This document shows positions 45,051 through 55,375 of a stretch of 64,000 nucleotides of DNA, in pieces. A program made the translations under genes and the position numbers. The notes beneath the pieces were generated by a model that worked only from the letters and a program-made list of their open reading frames with translations, was not told the origin of the DNA and did not search any database. Position 1 is the stretch's first letter, and each line of letters starts with the position of its first letter. This DNA comes from Notamacropus eugenii (Eukaryota; Chordata; Mammalia; Diprotodontia; Macropodidae): positions 391,924,853-391,988,852 of the forward strand of contig NC_092872.1 in assembly GCF_028372415.1 (NCBI RefSeq). The letters are read 5' to 3'.

Positions 45051-45179
45051 GAAATGATCTGTTCAAGGTTATAGAAGTGATTTTAATGGCAGAGCCTGGG
45101 TCTGGAATTCCCCACCCTAAATCCCATCTCTAAAGAGGGCTTCTTGAGACCTTCTTTATAAAAGGCCCTACTCTCAACC

Positions 45180-45340
45180 AGCATTTTAGAGGCTATTATG
45201 TACCAGGTACCATGGCAGGTGCTGTTAAGAGATATACAGAGAAATGTAAAACAGTCCCTGCTTGTTCTTCTTTTGAGGGATACAACACAGAGACATACAA
45301 TAATATACAAAATACAGGAAGAACCAAAAGTCTTATTTTA
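45180..45340 (-). mobile_element. L2 LINE fragment (minus)
   Basis: 'CTATTATGTACCAGGTACCA', GGCAGGTGCTGTTAAGAGAT, AACAGTCCCTGCTTG. Confidence 0.6.
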
Positions 45341-45363
45341 GTTCTAAGAGAATAGGTTAAAAC

Positions 45364-45720
45364 TGATGTGGATACAAACAGTGCTCTATAAGGGTCAATA
45401 AGAGTCACTTTCACAGGCTCTCTTAGGGTGTTTGAGGATTGTTGTATAGCCGATTCTGCAACTTGAGGGTATCCTAATGCCATGTTCCCATGCAAATTGT
45501 ACCAAAAGGATTGCTTTTGTACCCCTTATCATGTGTTCCCTATCCTGTCATTCATCTTCCTCATCCTGTGTCATGACTTTTCCATATCTTCTTTGAAGTT
45601 CAGGATGCTGACTCCCTTGAACTAGGTGAATGATACATGTGCTTGATTAAAGTGATCATTAACCCCTCAAAAGTTGCCTTTCCTTTTATGAATACAGATC
45701 TAAGAACCTGTAATAGCAAC
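45364..45720 (+). mobile_element. LTR-like fossil, family A copy 1 (plus)
   Basis: It begins TGATGTGGATACAAACAGTG and matches the start of the LTR at 53537 (TGATGTGGATAGAAACAGCG), then realigns in the middle (TCCCTATCCTGTCATTCATC and CTCATCCTGTGTCATGACTT versus 'TCCTTATCTTCTGACATTCA'). The right end is not fixed. Older and more diverged than copy 2. Confidence 0.45.
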
Positions 45721-45794
45721 CCCCCTGTGCATGTTGGGATGCTTACTGTTATACTGCATTAACCCTGGCATGTGCCCATTCATTGTAGTTTGTG

Positions 45795-46018
45795 GACTTG
45801 TTATGTAGTGCAATGGATAGAACATCTGGCCTGGAGTCAAATCTGACTTCAGATAACTATTAGCTGTGTGACCCTGAGCAAGTCACTTAATCTTCTTTGT
45901 CTCAGTTTCTTCATCTGTCAAATGAGCTGGAGATGGAAATGACAAACCACTCCAGTGTCTTTGCCAAAGAAACCCCAAATGGGGTCAGGAAAAGTTGGGC
46001 ATGACTAAACAATAAAAT
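45795..46018 (+). mobile_element. Mar-1-like CORE-SINE with RTE-type tail (plus)
   Basis: 'GTAGTGCAATGGATAGAACA', GTGTGACCCTGAGCAAGTCA, CAAATGAGCTGGAGATGGAA, 'CCAAAGAAACCCCAAATGGG'. Confidence 0.88.
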
Positions 46019-46854
46019 GGTCCTAGGACTGAGGATCAAGGTTCCCATAGCAAACTCATTAACTTGCTGAAAAATTTCTAAACCAATATTTATGATTTAC
46101 TTAGCATAAAGTTATAGTTCAGGTTTATGGCCCACAAAGATTGATGTAAGAAAAACTCTTATGCGAAACAAATCAGAAATGGGACAAATAGTTTATACGT
46201 ACTCACAAAAAGGAATGCCCAATATAAAATAATCATAACAGAAGGATTAGAATAAAATTCAGCCACTTAACTTATAACTTAAGTTAGAATTGTTAAGGGC
46301 ACTAATATATAAACATCATCAGAATTTAAAATAGCTTTTTTTATAATATTGCTAGTCAGGCAATTTATATTTCCCTTCAGCTGAATACTAGCCAAATAAC
46401 CAAGCTTGATTTTCTTTTCTGTGCCAGGTTTTTCTTATTCAAAAGATTTCCTTGCTAGCAGCCCATGCTTGTCCCTTGCTCCCACCCCATGGGACCTCCA
46501 GTCAAACTCACAAGGTCCTTGTGACAGTTTGCTCTCAGTGTATTTATTTTCTTAAGGTCAGGAAAGGTAGAGGTTCTGTGAATCTCAATAATGGATGATG
46601 GATGTAAAGGAGTTTGAGAACCTTAAAGTGCTACATATATTCCTGTTATATATTTGCTTCTTTGTTAGCCTACAGATATAGTCTGATGAAGACTTCATTC
46701 CTTGAGCTTTTTGTTTCACTCTTGCCAAAGTCAAGCAAAGTTTATAGGGTGATTTCCCTCTGTTCAATAGTTGAGGCGGTAGACATGGAGTATTCCTTTT
46801 TCTCAATTGCCTCTTCCAGGTTCCCCCTCACTTCCTTTTTCTCCTTTACCCAGT
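46019..46854. other. no gene or clear repeat seen
   Basis: Opposite-strand frames of 73-80 codons near 46585-46856 have no recognised content. Confidence 0.4.
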
Positions 46855-48605
46855 AATCTTTCCTCCATTGAGGTCCATAAAATCCCCACCTAATCAAAAT
46901 CCTGTTGCTTGTAGTCTACGGACTCTCTCCTTTCTTTATCAATAAATTCAGATCCTGACTCACAAACTTTCTCTCCTCCTCAAATCCTGCCATCATACTT
47001 AAGGCACTTTAACCTACATATTGATATACTTCCTCAAATACCCTAATCTCTTAGTTCCTCAACTTACAAATTCCTGATGGCCTACCTCTCTAGTACACAT
47101 CAGTCATACAAAAAATAATCATGCCTTTGATCCTGTCATCACTCACAATTTTAGCACCTCTATTTTCAAGAAATCTAAATTCCCTTATTTATTCGTGATT
47201 GTTTTTTTATCTCTCTCTCTGCCATTTTATACCGAAACCTACTTTCTGTCTACACTATGACATGCAATTCATAAAATACCTTAGTTATTTCATACACTTT
47301 CATACCCTTTCACTAGCTACTGTCTCCCATTTCCCCATTTTGACCTCTTTATGAACCAATCCAACCCTATACTGGCCTCTTCTCTTCTCTTACCCCTTTG
47401 GGGAGTTTTGGGGATAAAACCCCAAACCCAAAATATTTGACAAGGATAGAAGGATCAAGCGAGTTTATTTTTTTTTCCATGGTAGGGGCAACATGGGCAT
47501 GTTTATAGGCTAGGGAATGATTTGGAACTATATCCATATCATGTCAACTTATCATAGGTGTGGGTATCCCAGAGAATTCTGTCCTGGGCCACCTTCTATT
47601 TTCCCTCTGTTCCACTTTATTTGGTGATCTCATAATTTCTTGTGAGTTTAATTATCATCTTTATCCTGATGATTATCAAATCTATTTATCTAGCTAGCTC
47701 CAAACTCTCTGCTAACCTCCATTCTTACATCTCTAACTGCCTTTCAGATAGCTTGAATTGGATTCAGCTTTCCAAACCTAAACTCATAATTTCCATCCTT
47801 AATCACTTTTCCAAACTTTCCTATTATTGTAGAAGGTGCTAACATGCTCTGGGTATCTGAGGCTTGCTACTGAGTTGTCTTTCTCAACTCTACAATATTT
47901 CTCTCTCTCATATTCAATCTGTTGTAGAGGCTACATCTCCAGGTATGTCCCCTTCTCTCCTCTGACATTGCAACTACAGACCTTCATCTCCTCACACCTG
48001 GGCTATCATGATAGCTTGTTTGCTTCAAGTCTCTCAGCACTCCAGTCCATCCTCCATCCAACTGCAAAAGTGATTTTCCTAAAGTATAGGTACAACCATA
48101 TTATCTCCCTCCTCAATAAACTTTAGTGGCTCCCCATCACTTTTAGGGTCAAAATGAGCCCCTCTGTTTGTCTTTAAGGACCCTTCATAACTTCTCCTTT
48201 GCCCCACTTTTCTAGTCTTCTTACTGGAGGTCTAGTGGTATCAGTCTTCTTACTATTCTCCAAATATAACAATCCATTTCTGAGTGCCAGCCTTTTTCTT
48301 TGGCTGTCTTTTATGCCAAGAATGTTCTCCCTCCTGATTGCCACCCAGGCTTCTTTGACTTTCTTCAAATCTCAGCTGAAATGAATTCTACCTTCTATAG
48401 GAAGCTTTTTTAAATCCCCCTTGCTTCTAATGCCTTCCCTCTTTTGATTACTTCTTATTTACCTTTGATATAGTTTATTTATGCATATTTGTTTGCATGT
48501 TATCTCCTCCGTTATAATGTGAGTTCCTGGATGACAGGGACTTATCTTTTGGTTTCTTTGTAGCACTAGCCCTTAGCACAGAGCTTTGTACTTAAGGCAA
48601 TTAAT
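46855..48605 (+). mobile_element. long L2 LINE copy A with a small inverted segment
   Basis: Three parts lie in element order. The endonuclease C-terminal region (46855-47410: 'CATATTGATATACTTCCTCA', AGTTCCTCAACTTACAAATT) aligns with 55930-56520. A short piece at 47440-47520 reads on the minus strand. RT thumb through 3' UTR follows (47545-48605). Its frames carry L2-type blocks: NLHSYISNCLSDSLNWIQLS, then after 47836 ISSHLGYHD and LQSILHPTAKVIFLKYRYNH..ISLLNKL. The 3' end has CTATAGGAAGCTTTTTTAAA and 'AGCACTAGCCCTTAGCACAG'. Confidence 0.8.
47836..48126 (+). pseudogene. L2 ORF2 fragment (RT C-terminal side)
   Basis: A 96-codon frame includes PFSPLTLQLQTFISSHLGYH, DSLFASSLSALQSILHPTAK and VIFLKYRYNHIISLLNKL. 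In the L2/CR1 group this is the region after the RT domain (consensus pattern L..LDYCNSLL.GLP....LQ..LHSAAKVIF..R..H..PLL..L.WLP). The stop after NKL replaces the expected LQWLP, so the frame is dead. The neighbouring frame at 47642-47842 is the preceding part of the same protein. Confidence 0.85.
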
Positions 48606-49239
48606 GAAAGGTCATATGTTAGAGGGCTGGGGATGTATGGATATACGTACACAGAATTTTAAATTTAGTCTGAAGAACAAAAAGTTGAAAATATCAAAGG
48701 ATCTAATGAAAAAATCTACCAGATGTTAGTTATAAGACAATTTTCAAAACTATCTGATACTTGCTAAGAAACAGAAAAGTAGATTGATGGAACAGAGTAG
48801 ACATGCACCCAATAAGTATAATAACCTTGTATTTGACAAGTGTGAAGACTTAAGATTTTGGAATAAGAATTCATCATTTGGTAAAAATTGTTGGGAAAAC
48901 TGAAAGCAGCATGTGAAAAATTGGGCATAGATCAATATCTTACACCATTTACCAAGATAAGGTAAAAATAGATACATGACCTATATAAAAAGAGGGATAT
49001 TACAAGAAAATTTAAAAAAAACATGGAACATATTACTTATCACATTTATTGATAGGTGAACAACTTATAAATAAATAAGAGATAGAAGGCAGAGTGAGGT
49101 ATAAAATGGACAATTTTGATCACATTAAATTACAAAGGCTTTGTACAAATAAAATAAATGTAGCCAAGATCATAAAGGAAGCAGAAAATTGGGGAGGATT
49201 TTTTTATAGATAGTTTCTCTAACAAAGGCCTTTTATCTC

Positions 49240-49335
49240 AAATACATGTATATACATATATATATATATAATTACACTTATATATGTATATACATATATA
49301 TTTATATATGTATACACACACATATATATATGTGA
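49240..49335. repeat. TA-rich microsatellite
   Basis: ATATATACATATAT-type array inside the L1 remnant. Confidence 0.9.
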
Positions 49336-49396
49336 AACTTTGTAAAAATCTGTAAGAATATGAGTCATTCCCCAATTGATAAATGGTCAAAGGTGA

Positions 49397-49428
49397 CTGT
49401 CTGTCTGTCTGTCTGTCTGTATGTATGT
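49397..49428. repeat. (CTGT)n microsatellite
   Basis: About eight CTGT units with CTAT/ATGT variants at the right end, within L1 ORF2 sequence. Confidence 0.93.
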
Positions 49429-50301
49429 GTTTGTGTCTAATGATAGCCATCTCTAAAGGGGAAAAAAAAATTCATATGATAATTTATTATATATTTTAAA
49501 AGAATAGAAAATTGTAAATTATAGATTTGCAGTTTCATGTGGAATCATCTTTTTCAATTATACTTTGTTATGGAAATGTTTGCTTTATTTCATAAATTAA
49601 AAATAAAATTAAAATCAGTTTAATCTGCATCATTAACATTTTCTTAAGTCTAGATAATCAGATGGTGTAGATGGTAGAGTGAGAAGTAAACTTTTTGCCT
49701 TAGATCTACTAGATTCTCCTTCATAGCAGCTTAAAAGTATTCCAGACCAAATTTTGATGTGGAAAGTCAAGAAAAAATAACAGAGTATCATTTTTTTTTT
49801 CCAGCTTAACACAGAATAGGAAAATAGAGATGTGGAGTGGGAACTGACCACAGTGCACCTACAGCCAGTAGCAGAGGCAGTGGTGGAGGGCACTCCAGTG
49901 CCCAGGAATAATAAGGGTTTTGAACAACAGTCCAGGAAACAGTTGGATAGAAAGTGATCCCAGTGGACCCCTACGTTAGCAGTAGGAGCATGTGGCATCT
50001 GATGGCTCTGTTGCTCAATACTCAGTTCCAGTTCACAGTTTGAGGGTTAAGTAGACTAGACACAATAGATACAAGGGAACAGGGTCTCTACCTGTGTAAA
50101 GACAAAGGAATAAGTTCCAGAAGTATAGCTGTGTGTCTCTGAGCTCAAGAACCTTTAGCATTCTTACCTTTAGCCCCATACATAAGGTAAAAGTGGAATA
50201 AACCAGAGCAGTAGACCAGAACCAAGTGGGAGCTGGTAATTCAGTTTTGCTGAACCTCTGGGACCTTCCAGCAGAGTACAGTAGCAGCCTACAGAAAGTC
50301 A

Positions 50302-50541
50302 GTGCTGACAAACCAGCAGACCAAAACCTTAGTGGGTCAAGAACTTGCAGAGTATGAAATAAACCCATACAAACAATCAGCATTTGTGGATATTACTAAC
50401 CAAATGCAGCAGGAAGAGACAGAAGAAGAAAATCCCTTTAAAAGAATAATGGACAGAATAAACCACTTGGAAGTGTGTGCCAAGACAGAGAAGTTGATAA
50501 GCACAATTAAAAACACTTTACATAAATTAAGACAGATATAA
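50302..50541 (+). pseudogene. L1 ORF1-like N-terminal fragment
   Basis: A 79-codon frame reads ...SAFVDITNQMQQEETEEENP, then FKRIMDRINHLEVCAKTEKL and ISTIKNTLHKLRQI. The E-rich, heptad-like pattern suits an ORF1 coiled coil of an L1 lineage different from the HAL1-like copies here. It lies where ORF1 should follow the leader. It could instead be a chance frame, as I recognise no RRM-like block. Confidence 0.4.
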
Positions 50542-50782
50542 ATACAATGAAAAGCAGTAGTTGCTCGTGGGTAGGCTGAGCCAATATAATAAAATGATGT
50601 TACCTAAATTAATTTTCTTATTCAATGCCATACCAATCAAACTACCAAACAATTTTTTGTAGAGTTCATAAAGAATTAGTAACTCAGAAAACAATATCAG
50701 TTGGGGAATGACTGAAAATGTTATGCCATATTAATGTGAGAGAAATGTGATGACAATAGTTTCCTGTAAGAAATTATGAACG

Positions 50783-50935
50783 AGGGGCAGCTGGGTGGGG
50801 CAATAGATAGGACACAGGCCCTGAAGTCAGGAAGACCTGAGTTCAAATCCAGTCTCACTTGATATTTAGTAGCTGTGTGACCCTGGTCAAATCACTTAAC
50901 CCCAGTTGGCTAGTGAAAAAGAAAATAGTGTAGGC
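50783..50935 (+). mobile_element. tRNA-headed CORE-SINE (plus), nested in L1
   Basis: GGGGCAGCTGGGTGGGGCAA, 'GGAAGACCTGAGTTCAAATC', AGCTGTGTGACCCTGGTCAA and CACTTAACCCCAGTTGGCTA, then an A-rich end. It is short, with no RTE tail. The L1 ORF2 end continues on the right at TATTCAGAAAATCCTGGTG. Confidence 0.88.
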
Positions 50936-51285
50936 AATGTATTCAGAAAATCCTGGTGTGACCTACATGAACTGATACAAAGTGAGAAGAATGAGGCAAA
51001 CAATGTATATCATAACAGCAGTATTGTAAAGATAAACAACCATGGAAGGCTTGGTAATTCTGATCAATATATTGACCCACCATAATTCCAAAGGACTTGA
51101 GATATAAAGTACTATCTAGATCCAGATAGAGAACTAATAGACTCAGAGTAGAGACTGAAGAATATTTTAGCTAATGTGGAAATTTGCTTTTTATGATTTC
51201 ATATCTGTAAGGTGTTTTATATTTCTTGTCATCTAAAAGAGTGGGAGAAGGGGTGGGGTAGAGTGAGAATTTGGAATTAAAATAA

Positions 51286-51335
51286 AATTATATATATATA
51301 TACATACATACATATATATATATATACACACATGT
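51286..51335. repeat. TA/CA microsatellite at an L1 3' end
   Basis: TATATACATACATA-type array expanded from the L1 A-rich tail. Confidence 0.9.
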
Positions 51336-52009
51336 AATCTAGACAATAAAGCAATGATTTGTAATGATTATAGATTTCTGAGGTGTAATAGTGCACATTG
51401 AAAATTTAATAATGAATCCTCACTAGTGGTTTGAGATGGCTCTTGTACACCCACCCCTTTGCTAAAGGCATTCAAAGTCTCAGTCAGAGCTTGTATAGTT
51501 GAGTATATACTACACTCCCTGACCTTTTATGGGAAAATGAAAGCAAAGAGCTCACTACTTATTACATAGGAAATTAGCAGCCTAGAAACTTGCTTCTTCT
51601 TTTAAGTGATGGAGCACTCTACCTATCTGCAGCTATCACAGGGCTAGAGAAAGGGTCATTGTCTCACTAAGGCTTTTCTATGTCATTCTACAATTCCAAC
51701 TCCTTTCAATATTGGCCCACCACATAGAAAGTAGAAGCTAGAAAGTATGTCATCCTAAAAGGCCTAAGCCGTGAATCAATTTGTCCTTGGAGTATTTGGA
51801 AGTTTCCAGGGGATACCTGGGCACATGATCCCTGGGATGGCCCCTATAGGGTCAGTGAGCTATTCAATTTTAACAAGATGTCATTTAGAATAGATATAGG
51901 CAAAGAGGAGACAGCAATATTTGTACTTCCTATCTCTCAGCAAATTATTTTGAAAACTTGAAAATGTACATGTTTGTGTTTTGAAAATGTACATTTTTGT
52001 TGTGACTTA
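51336..52009. other. no gene or clear repeat seen
   Basis: No recognised signal. Confidence 0.4.
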
Positions 52010-52205
52010 TGGCATCAATCAGTCTATAAACAGCCATTTGTTAAGCTCTAATATATCAAGCAATACCTACTTCTAGGAACACAATGAAAGATGAAAAATA
52101 AAAATGATCAAAAGTGGTTACTGTCCTTAAGGATAATGTATTCAAGTAGGGGAGACAACATATAAATAATGAACTACATAGAGGCAAGTTAAAGATAAAG
52201 TAGAT
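52010..52205 (-). mobile_element. L2 LINE fragment (minus)
   Basis: 'ATCAATCAGTCTATAAACAG', CCATTTGTTAAGCTC and AGTAGGGGAGACAACATATA. Confidence 0.6.
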
Positions 52206-52776
52206 TGCTGTGCTTGTCCTTCATGTTAGAAGAGGATCACAACATCAGGAAAATGATGATATGAAATGCAATTGACTTTTATGTGAGTGAGGGAGAGCTG
52301 TGCAAGGTCACCAGCCTTACTTTCTCCACCAGAGCCATCTGGGTTCACTGGCCAGATACTCATTAGAATGACTGGAGATGGCTCAGGATGCAATGGGAGT
52401 CCCTGGCCCTTTTAGACTAAAATCTTTTCAGGTTCTCTCTTCAAGTGAGGTAACACCAATTCGGTAAACAGGCCTCGTTAAGAAATGAGTCAAGGGATGC
52501 CCCTTTAATTAGAAAAAAGAAAAAGAAAAAAATCACTTTGAGAGGGGAAGACCCTCAGGGTTGGTGTTCCAGGGAGAAGCAGTTACCATTAACATTCACT
52601 CTAAGCCAGGAAATAAGTGGAGCTTGGGCAGAGATCTATTGTGGTCCAATCTATGAGCTTCAGAGTGAACTGGGTGTAAGGTTTTGTGATGAAGGAAGGA
52701 AGGAAGGAAGGAAGGAAGGAAGGAAGGAAGGAAGGAAGGAAGGAAGGAAGGAAGGAAGGAAGGAAGGAAGGAAGGA
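52206..52776 (-). mobile_element. LINE-like 3' element with (GAAG)n tract (minus), second copy
   Basis: The reverse complement matches 1859-2395 throughout, including the 5' pyrimidine microsatellite (here GAAG on the plus strand, 52691-52776) and the 3' tail (GTGCTTGTCCTTCATGTTAG at the left edge). CAGAGCCATCTGGGTTCACT and 'AAGGGATGCCCCTTTAATTA' are shared landmarks. It is better preserved near the tail. Confidence 0.65.
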
Positions 52777-52841
52777 ACCTAGTCAGTAAACCCTAAGTTA
52801 ACTGAGCATTTTATGGCCATCACGATATATCTTCCTTGGGA

Positions 52842-52910
52842 GAGGAGAAGGAGAGGGAGAAGGAGAAGGAGAGGGAGAGAGAGAAGGAGAGGGAGAGGGA
52901 GAGGGAGAGG
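52842..52910. repeat. (GGAGAA)/(GGGAGA)n microsatellite
   Basis: About eleven hexamer units, close to the GAAG array but separated by 65 bp of unique sequence. Confidence 0.93.
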
Positions 52911-52975
52911 ATAAACTATTATCCAATTGACTGGGTCCACATTCAGGCAGCTTGGTCTACTCACAGGTTTTGTTT

Positions 52976-53115
52976 TGTCTTTCATTTTCAAAGAGGATCA
53001 TGACATCACGGAAATGATGACATGACTTGCAGCTGATTTGAGTGAGGGAGGGCTGTGCAAGGTCACCAGCCTCACTTTCTCCTCCAGAGCCATCTGGGTC
53101 CAGTGGCCAGATATA
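52976..53115 (-). mobile_element. tail fragment of the same LINE-like element (minus)
   Basis: GTCTTTCATTTTCAAAGAGG, ATCATGACATCACGGAAATG, AGGGCTGTGCAAGGTCACCA and AGAGCCATCTGGGTCCAGTG. These match 52206-52350 closely but in a second, truncated copy. Confidence 0.75.
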
Positions 53116-53189
53116 GTAGATATGGTTAATCTAAAAGACAAATACTTTAAAGTCTTAAAATCTAAATACTCTTAGTCTTAAAATCTAAA

Positions 53190-53500
53190 AGACAAGACTC
53201 TTAAAGTCTTACTGCAGGAGGCAAGATTTGATCTGAGCCTTGAAGCAAGCCAAAAAAAAAAAAATTGAGGAAGAAGGGAGTATCAGGGCATTGCAGAAAT
53301 GGGGTATAGTGAGCATAGCACAAAGGCAATTAGACAGGAGTGTCACATTTCAGAAAATGCAGAATGCACCTAGGGGAGGAAGCTGTATGAAAATTGGCAA
53401 GGTAAGAAGATACAAGGTTAGGAAGTTTTAAATGCCCATTGAAAGACTTTAATTTTGATCCTGGAGGTGGTAGAAAGCCACTTGGAACTCACTGAGCAGT
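53190..53500 (-). mobile_element. L2 LINE fragment (minus)
   Basis: 'GATCTGAGCCTTGAAGCAAG', 'TTTTGATCCTGGAGGTGGTA' and CACTGAGCAG. A short triplicated AATCTAAA/GTCTTAAA motif lies upstream (53130-53210). Confidence 0.6.
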
Positions 53501-53531
53501 GCTTCCCTTCTATTTTTAGCCAAGGCTAATA

Positions 53532-53972
53532 GTTTCTGATGTGGATAGAAACAGCGCCCTAAAAGTTAAAATAATATTGATTGACTTTGTGAAGCCCTTG
53601 GTGCCCTAAAGTCTCCCCTTACCACAACTTCCCCTTATCCTGGAACATAAAATTCCCTGTCCCTACACCTCATCCAGGGGAATGGAATTTCCTTATCTTC
53701 TGACATTCATAGTCCTCACCCTGTGCCTTTTTTTTTGCAAGACTTCTTTATCTTGCAAGACTTAACCTAGACCTCCAATCGCCCCAAAGAAGCACTAAAA
53801 TCATCCTATATAAGTGTGGTCCTTTTCCTATTTCCCTACCTTTGCTTAGCTCCTTGCTAAATCTCAGGCCCCTGTTTTTGTGTTAATACAGCTTCCAATG
53901 ACTACAAAGAAGGTCTAAGTGAATTCATTCACATTTTGAACTAGCTCTCCCATCTCTCACTTCAACAGTTCC
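53532..53972 (+). mobile_element. solo LTR fossil, family A copy 2 (53537-53967)
   Basis: A 431-bp block begins TGATGTGG and ends TTCAACA. The flanks GTTTC and GTTCC are an imperfect 5-bp target duplication. A TATA-like CTATATAAG lies at 53806. Its start and centre match the piece at 45364. Class is uncertain; the short duplication fits several ERV classes. Moderately old. Confidence 0.6.
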
Positions 53973-54210
53973 CATGAGATTATTAAGTGTTGTAATTAGC
54001 TGTCAGGTCCAAAGGCTCCGAAAATCTGTATAAGACAACTTTCAGAAATACAATCAGGGTTAAGATAATTGAATTGCTAGTTTCCCATAATTTACTATCA
54101 ATATAGCCAAGAACCCAGGTTGAAAGTTTCTATTATTTAATATTTGGAACATCAGAGTTTAATAGTCTCCAATATTTTCTAGTTTAAAATCTAGCTTAAT
54201 TATTTGGGTA

Positions 54211-54798
54211 CATATATGTTGAGATGTGGGATTCTGGGGACCCCAAAATACCAACACACTGGGTCCTGCTTGAATGAATCAGTCTTAAGATTTCTTCCAG
54301 CCAAAGTAAAACAAAGTTTATTAAAAATTTGCCATTTTGGGTTGACTCTTAAGGAGCCTAAGCATTTGTAATGCTTGTATTAACCAAACAGCCAGATAGA
54401 ATCTCAGTTAGACAGAATCTGGGCTGGATTGAATCTGAGTGCCTTCATGGAGGCAAGATGGAACTTAAATACAGAAAATACTGTAGGAGGGATCTGGGTG
54501 TGATCTGGTAGTGTAGGGTGATGGGATCAGGGGTTTAGCGAGGGTCTTGAGGAGAAGTCCAAGGAGAACCTTAATGGGACTAGGGTGACTGATCACGCCT
54601 TGGAAACAGCTGGAGGCAATCAGAAGATATCAGACCATGGAGGACTTAGGTGGGAAGCAGGTGAGGCAATCCAGAGATAACAGCCAACGGAGGGCCAGGC
54701 TAGGTTAAGGGTTACAGTATGAGTATGAAAAGCCAGATTAAGTGGGAAGATTGAAGGGGAGTTCAAGGAGGTTCCCAGAGACTGTACCCCATCATATA
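54211..54798 (-). mobile_element. solo LTR fossil, family B copy 2 (54217-54792)
   Basis: A 576-bp block, TGTTGAG...CCCCAT on the plus strand, reads TGGGGTACAG...CTCAACA on the minus. A reversed AATAAA (TTTATT) lies near 54318. It is flanked by CATATA on both sides (54211-54216 and 54793-54798), a 6-bp duplication as expected for class II-type elements. It is homologous to 40035-40647. Confidence 0.7.
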
Positions 54799-55188
54799 AG
54801 GCAAATAAACATTTCTTTTTCAGAAAAATACAACTTCTTCTATCTAGAGATGACTGAAAATTCCATTGCCTTTTTAACCATCCATGAACAGGAGTATTTG
54901 TCAGTATTCCAGGCAATTAGACATCTTTGATTCTGAGTTGTTTAGAATACATTTGAAATAGCATCCAACAAATAAATACAGCACTTCAAAAAGCATTAAT
55001 CATTGTCCTAGGCACTAGTAAGAACAACTGAGTGGAATAGGACAACAGTTAAAAGAGTTTATTTAAGAAAAAACAAGAAGAAACAAAAGCCAATGTGTTT
55101 GATTTGTAAGGGTAACAGGTATTAGGAATTTATCTAATTGTTTCACTCTCTGCTGAAGGTAGGAGAGCTGTGAAAACTAAAAAGGGAG
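54799..55188. other. no gene or clear repeat seen
   Basis: AT-rich spacer. Confidence 0.4.
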
Positions 55189-55375
55189 ATTCAATCCTTC
55201 TCCTGCTCCTTCCTCTTCCTCTTCCTCCTCCTCCGTTTCTTCTTATTCTTGTTTTTCTTGTTCTTGCTCTTATTTTTCTTATTATTCTCCTCCTCCTCCT
55301 GTTTTTATTCTTTTTTCTCCCCTTCTCCTCTTCCTTATCTTTCTCCTCCTCCTCCTCCCCTTCCTCCTTCTCATT
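55189..55375. repeat. (CTC/CTT/TCTTCC)n pyrimidine tract
   Basis: About 185 bp of almost pure pyrimidine (CTCCTCCTCCTC and TTCTTGTTCTTG units). Long frames on both strands here are leucine/serine- or arginine/glutamate-rich repeat translations. Confidence 0.92.

Larger units (their letters stand above)
48640..49605 (+). mobile_element. L1 ORF2 C-terminal and 3' UTR remnant (plus)
   Basis: 'GGAATAAGAATTCATCATTT', TGGTAAAAATTGTTGGGAAA, 'GGACAATTTTGATCACATTA', AGTCATTCCCCAATTGATAA, then a 3' terminus 'ACTTTGTTATGGAAATGTTT' and CATAAATTAAAAATAAAAT. The ORF2 end is missing between the (CTGT)n array and the 3' UTR. Confidence 0.75.
49645..51285 (+). mobile_element. second L1 (plus): leader and ORF1 start joined to ORF2 3' end
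   Basis: An L1-type leader starts near 49645 ('CAGATGGTGTAGATGGTAGA') and leads to an ORF1-like frame. At about 50545 it passes straight into late ORF2 sequence ('TTGCTCGTGGGTAGGCTGAG', ATACCAATCAAACTACCAAA). Next come 'TCAGTTGGGGAATGACTGAA', the end of ORF2 and a 3' UTR finishing with AATTTGGAATTAAAATAAA. About 4 kb of a full L1 is missing between the two parts. A SINE is nested at 50783-50935. Confidence 0.65.

Noticed and set aside
45364-53967. The two family A LTR pieces as the ends of one provirus
   Set aside because: Strong divergence, and the intervening DNA is unrelated L2 and L1 sequence.
40035-54792. The two family B LTRs as the ends of one 14-kb provirus
   Set aside because: The region between consists of L2, MIR, SINE, L1 and other LTRs, the two LTRs are clearly diverged, and the second has its own flanking duplication.
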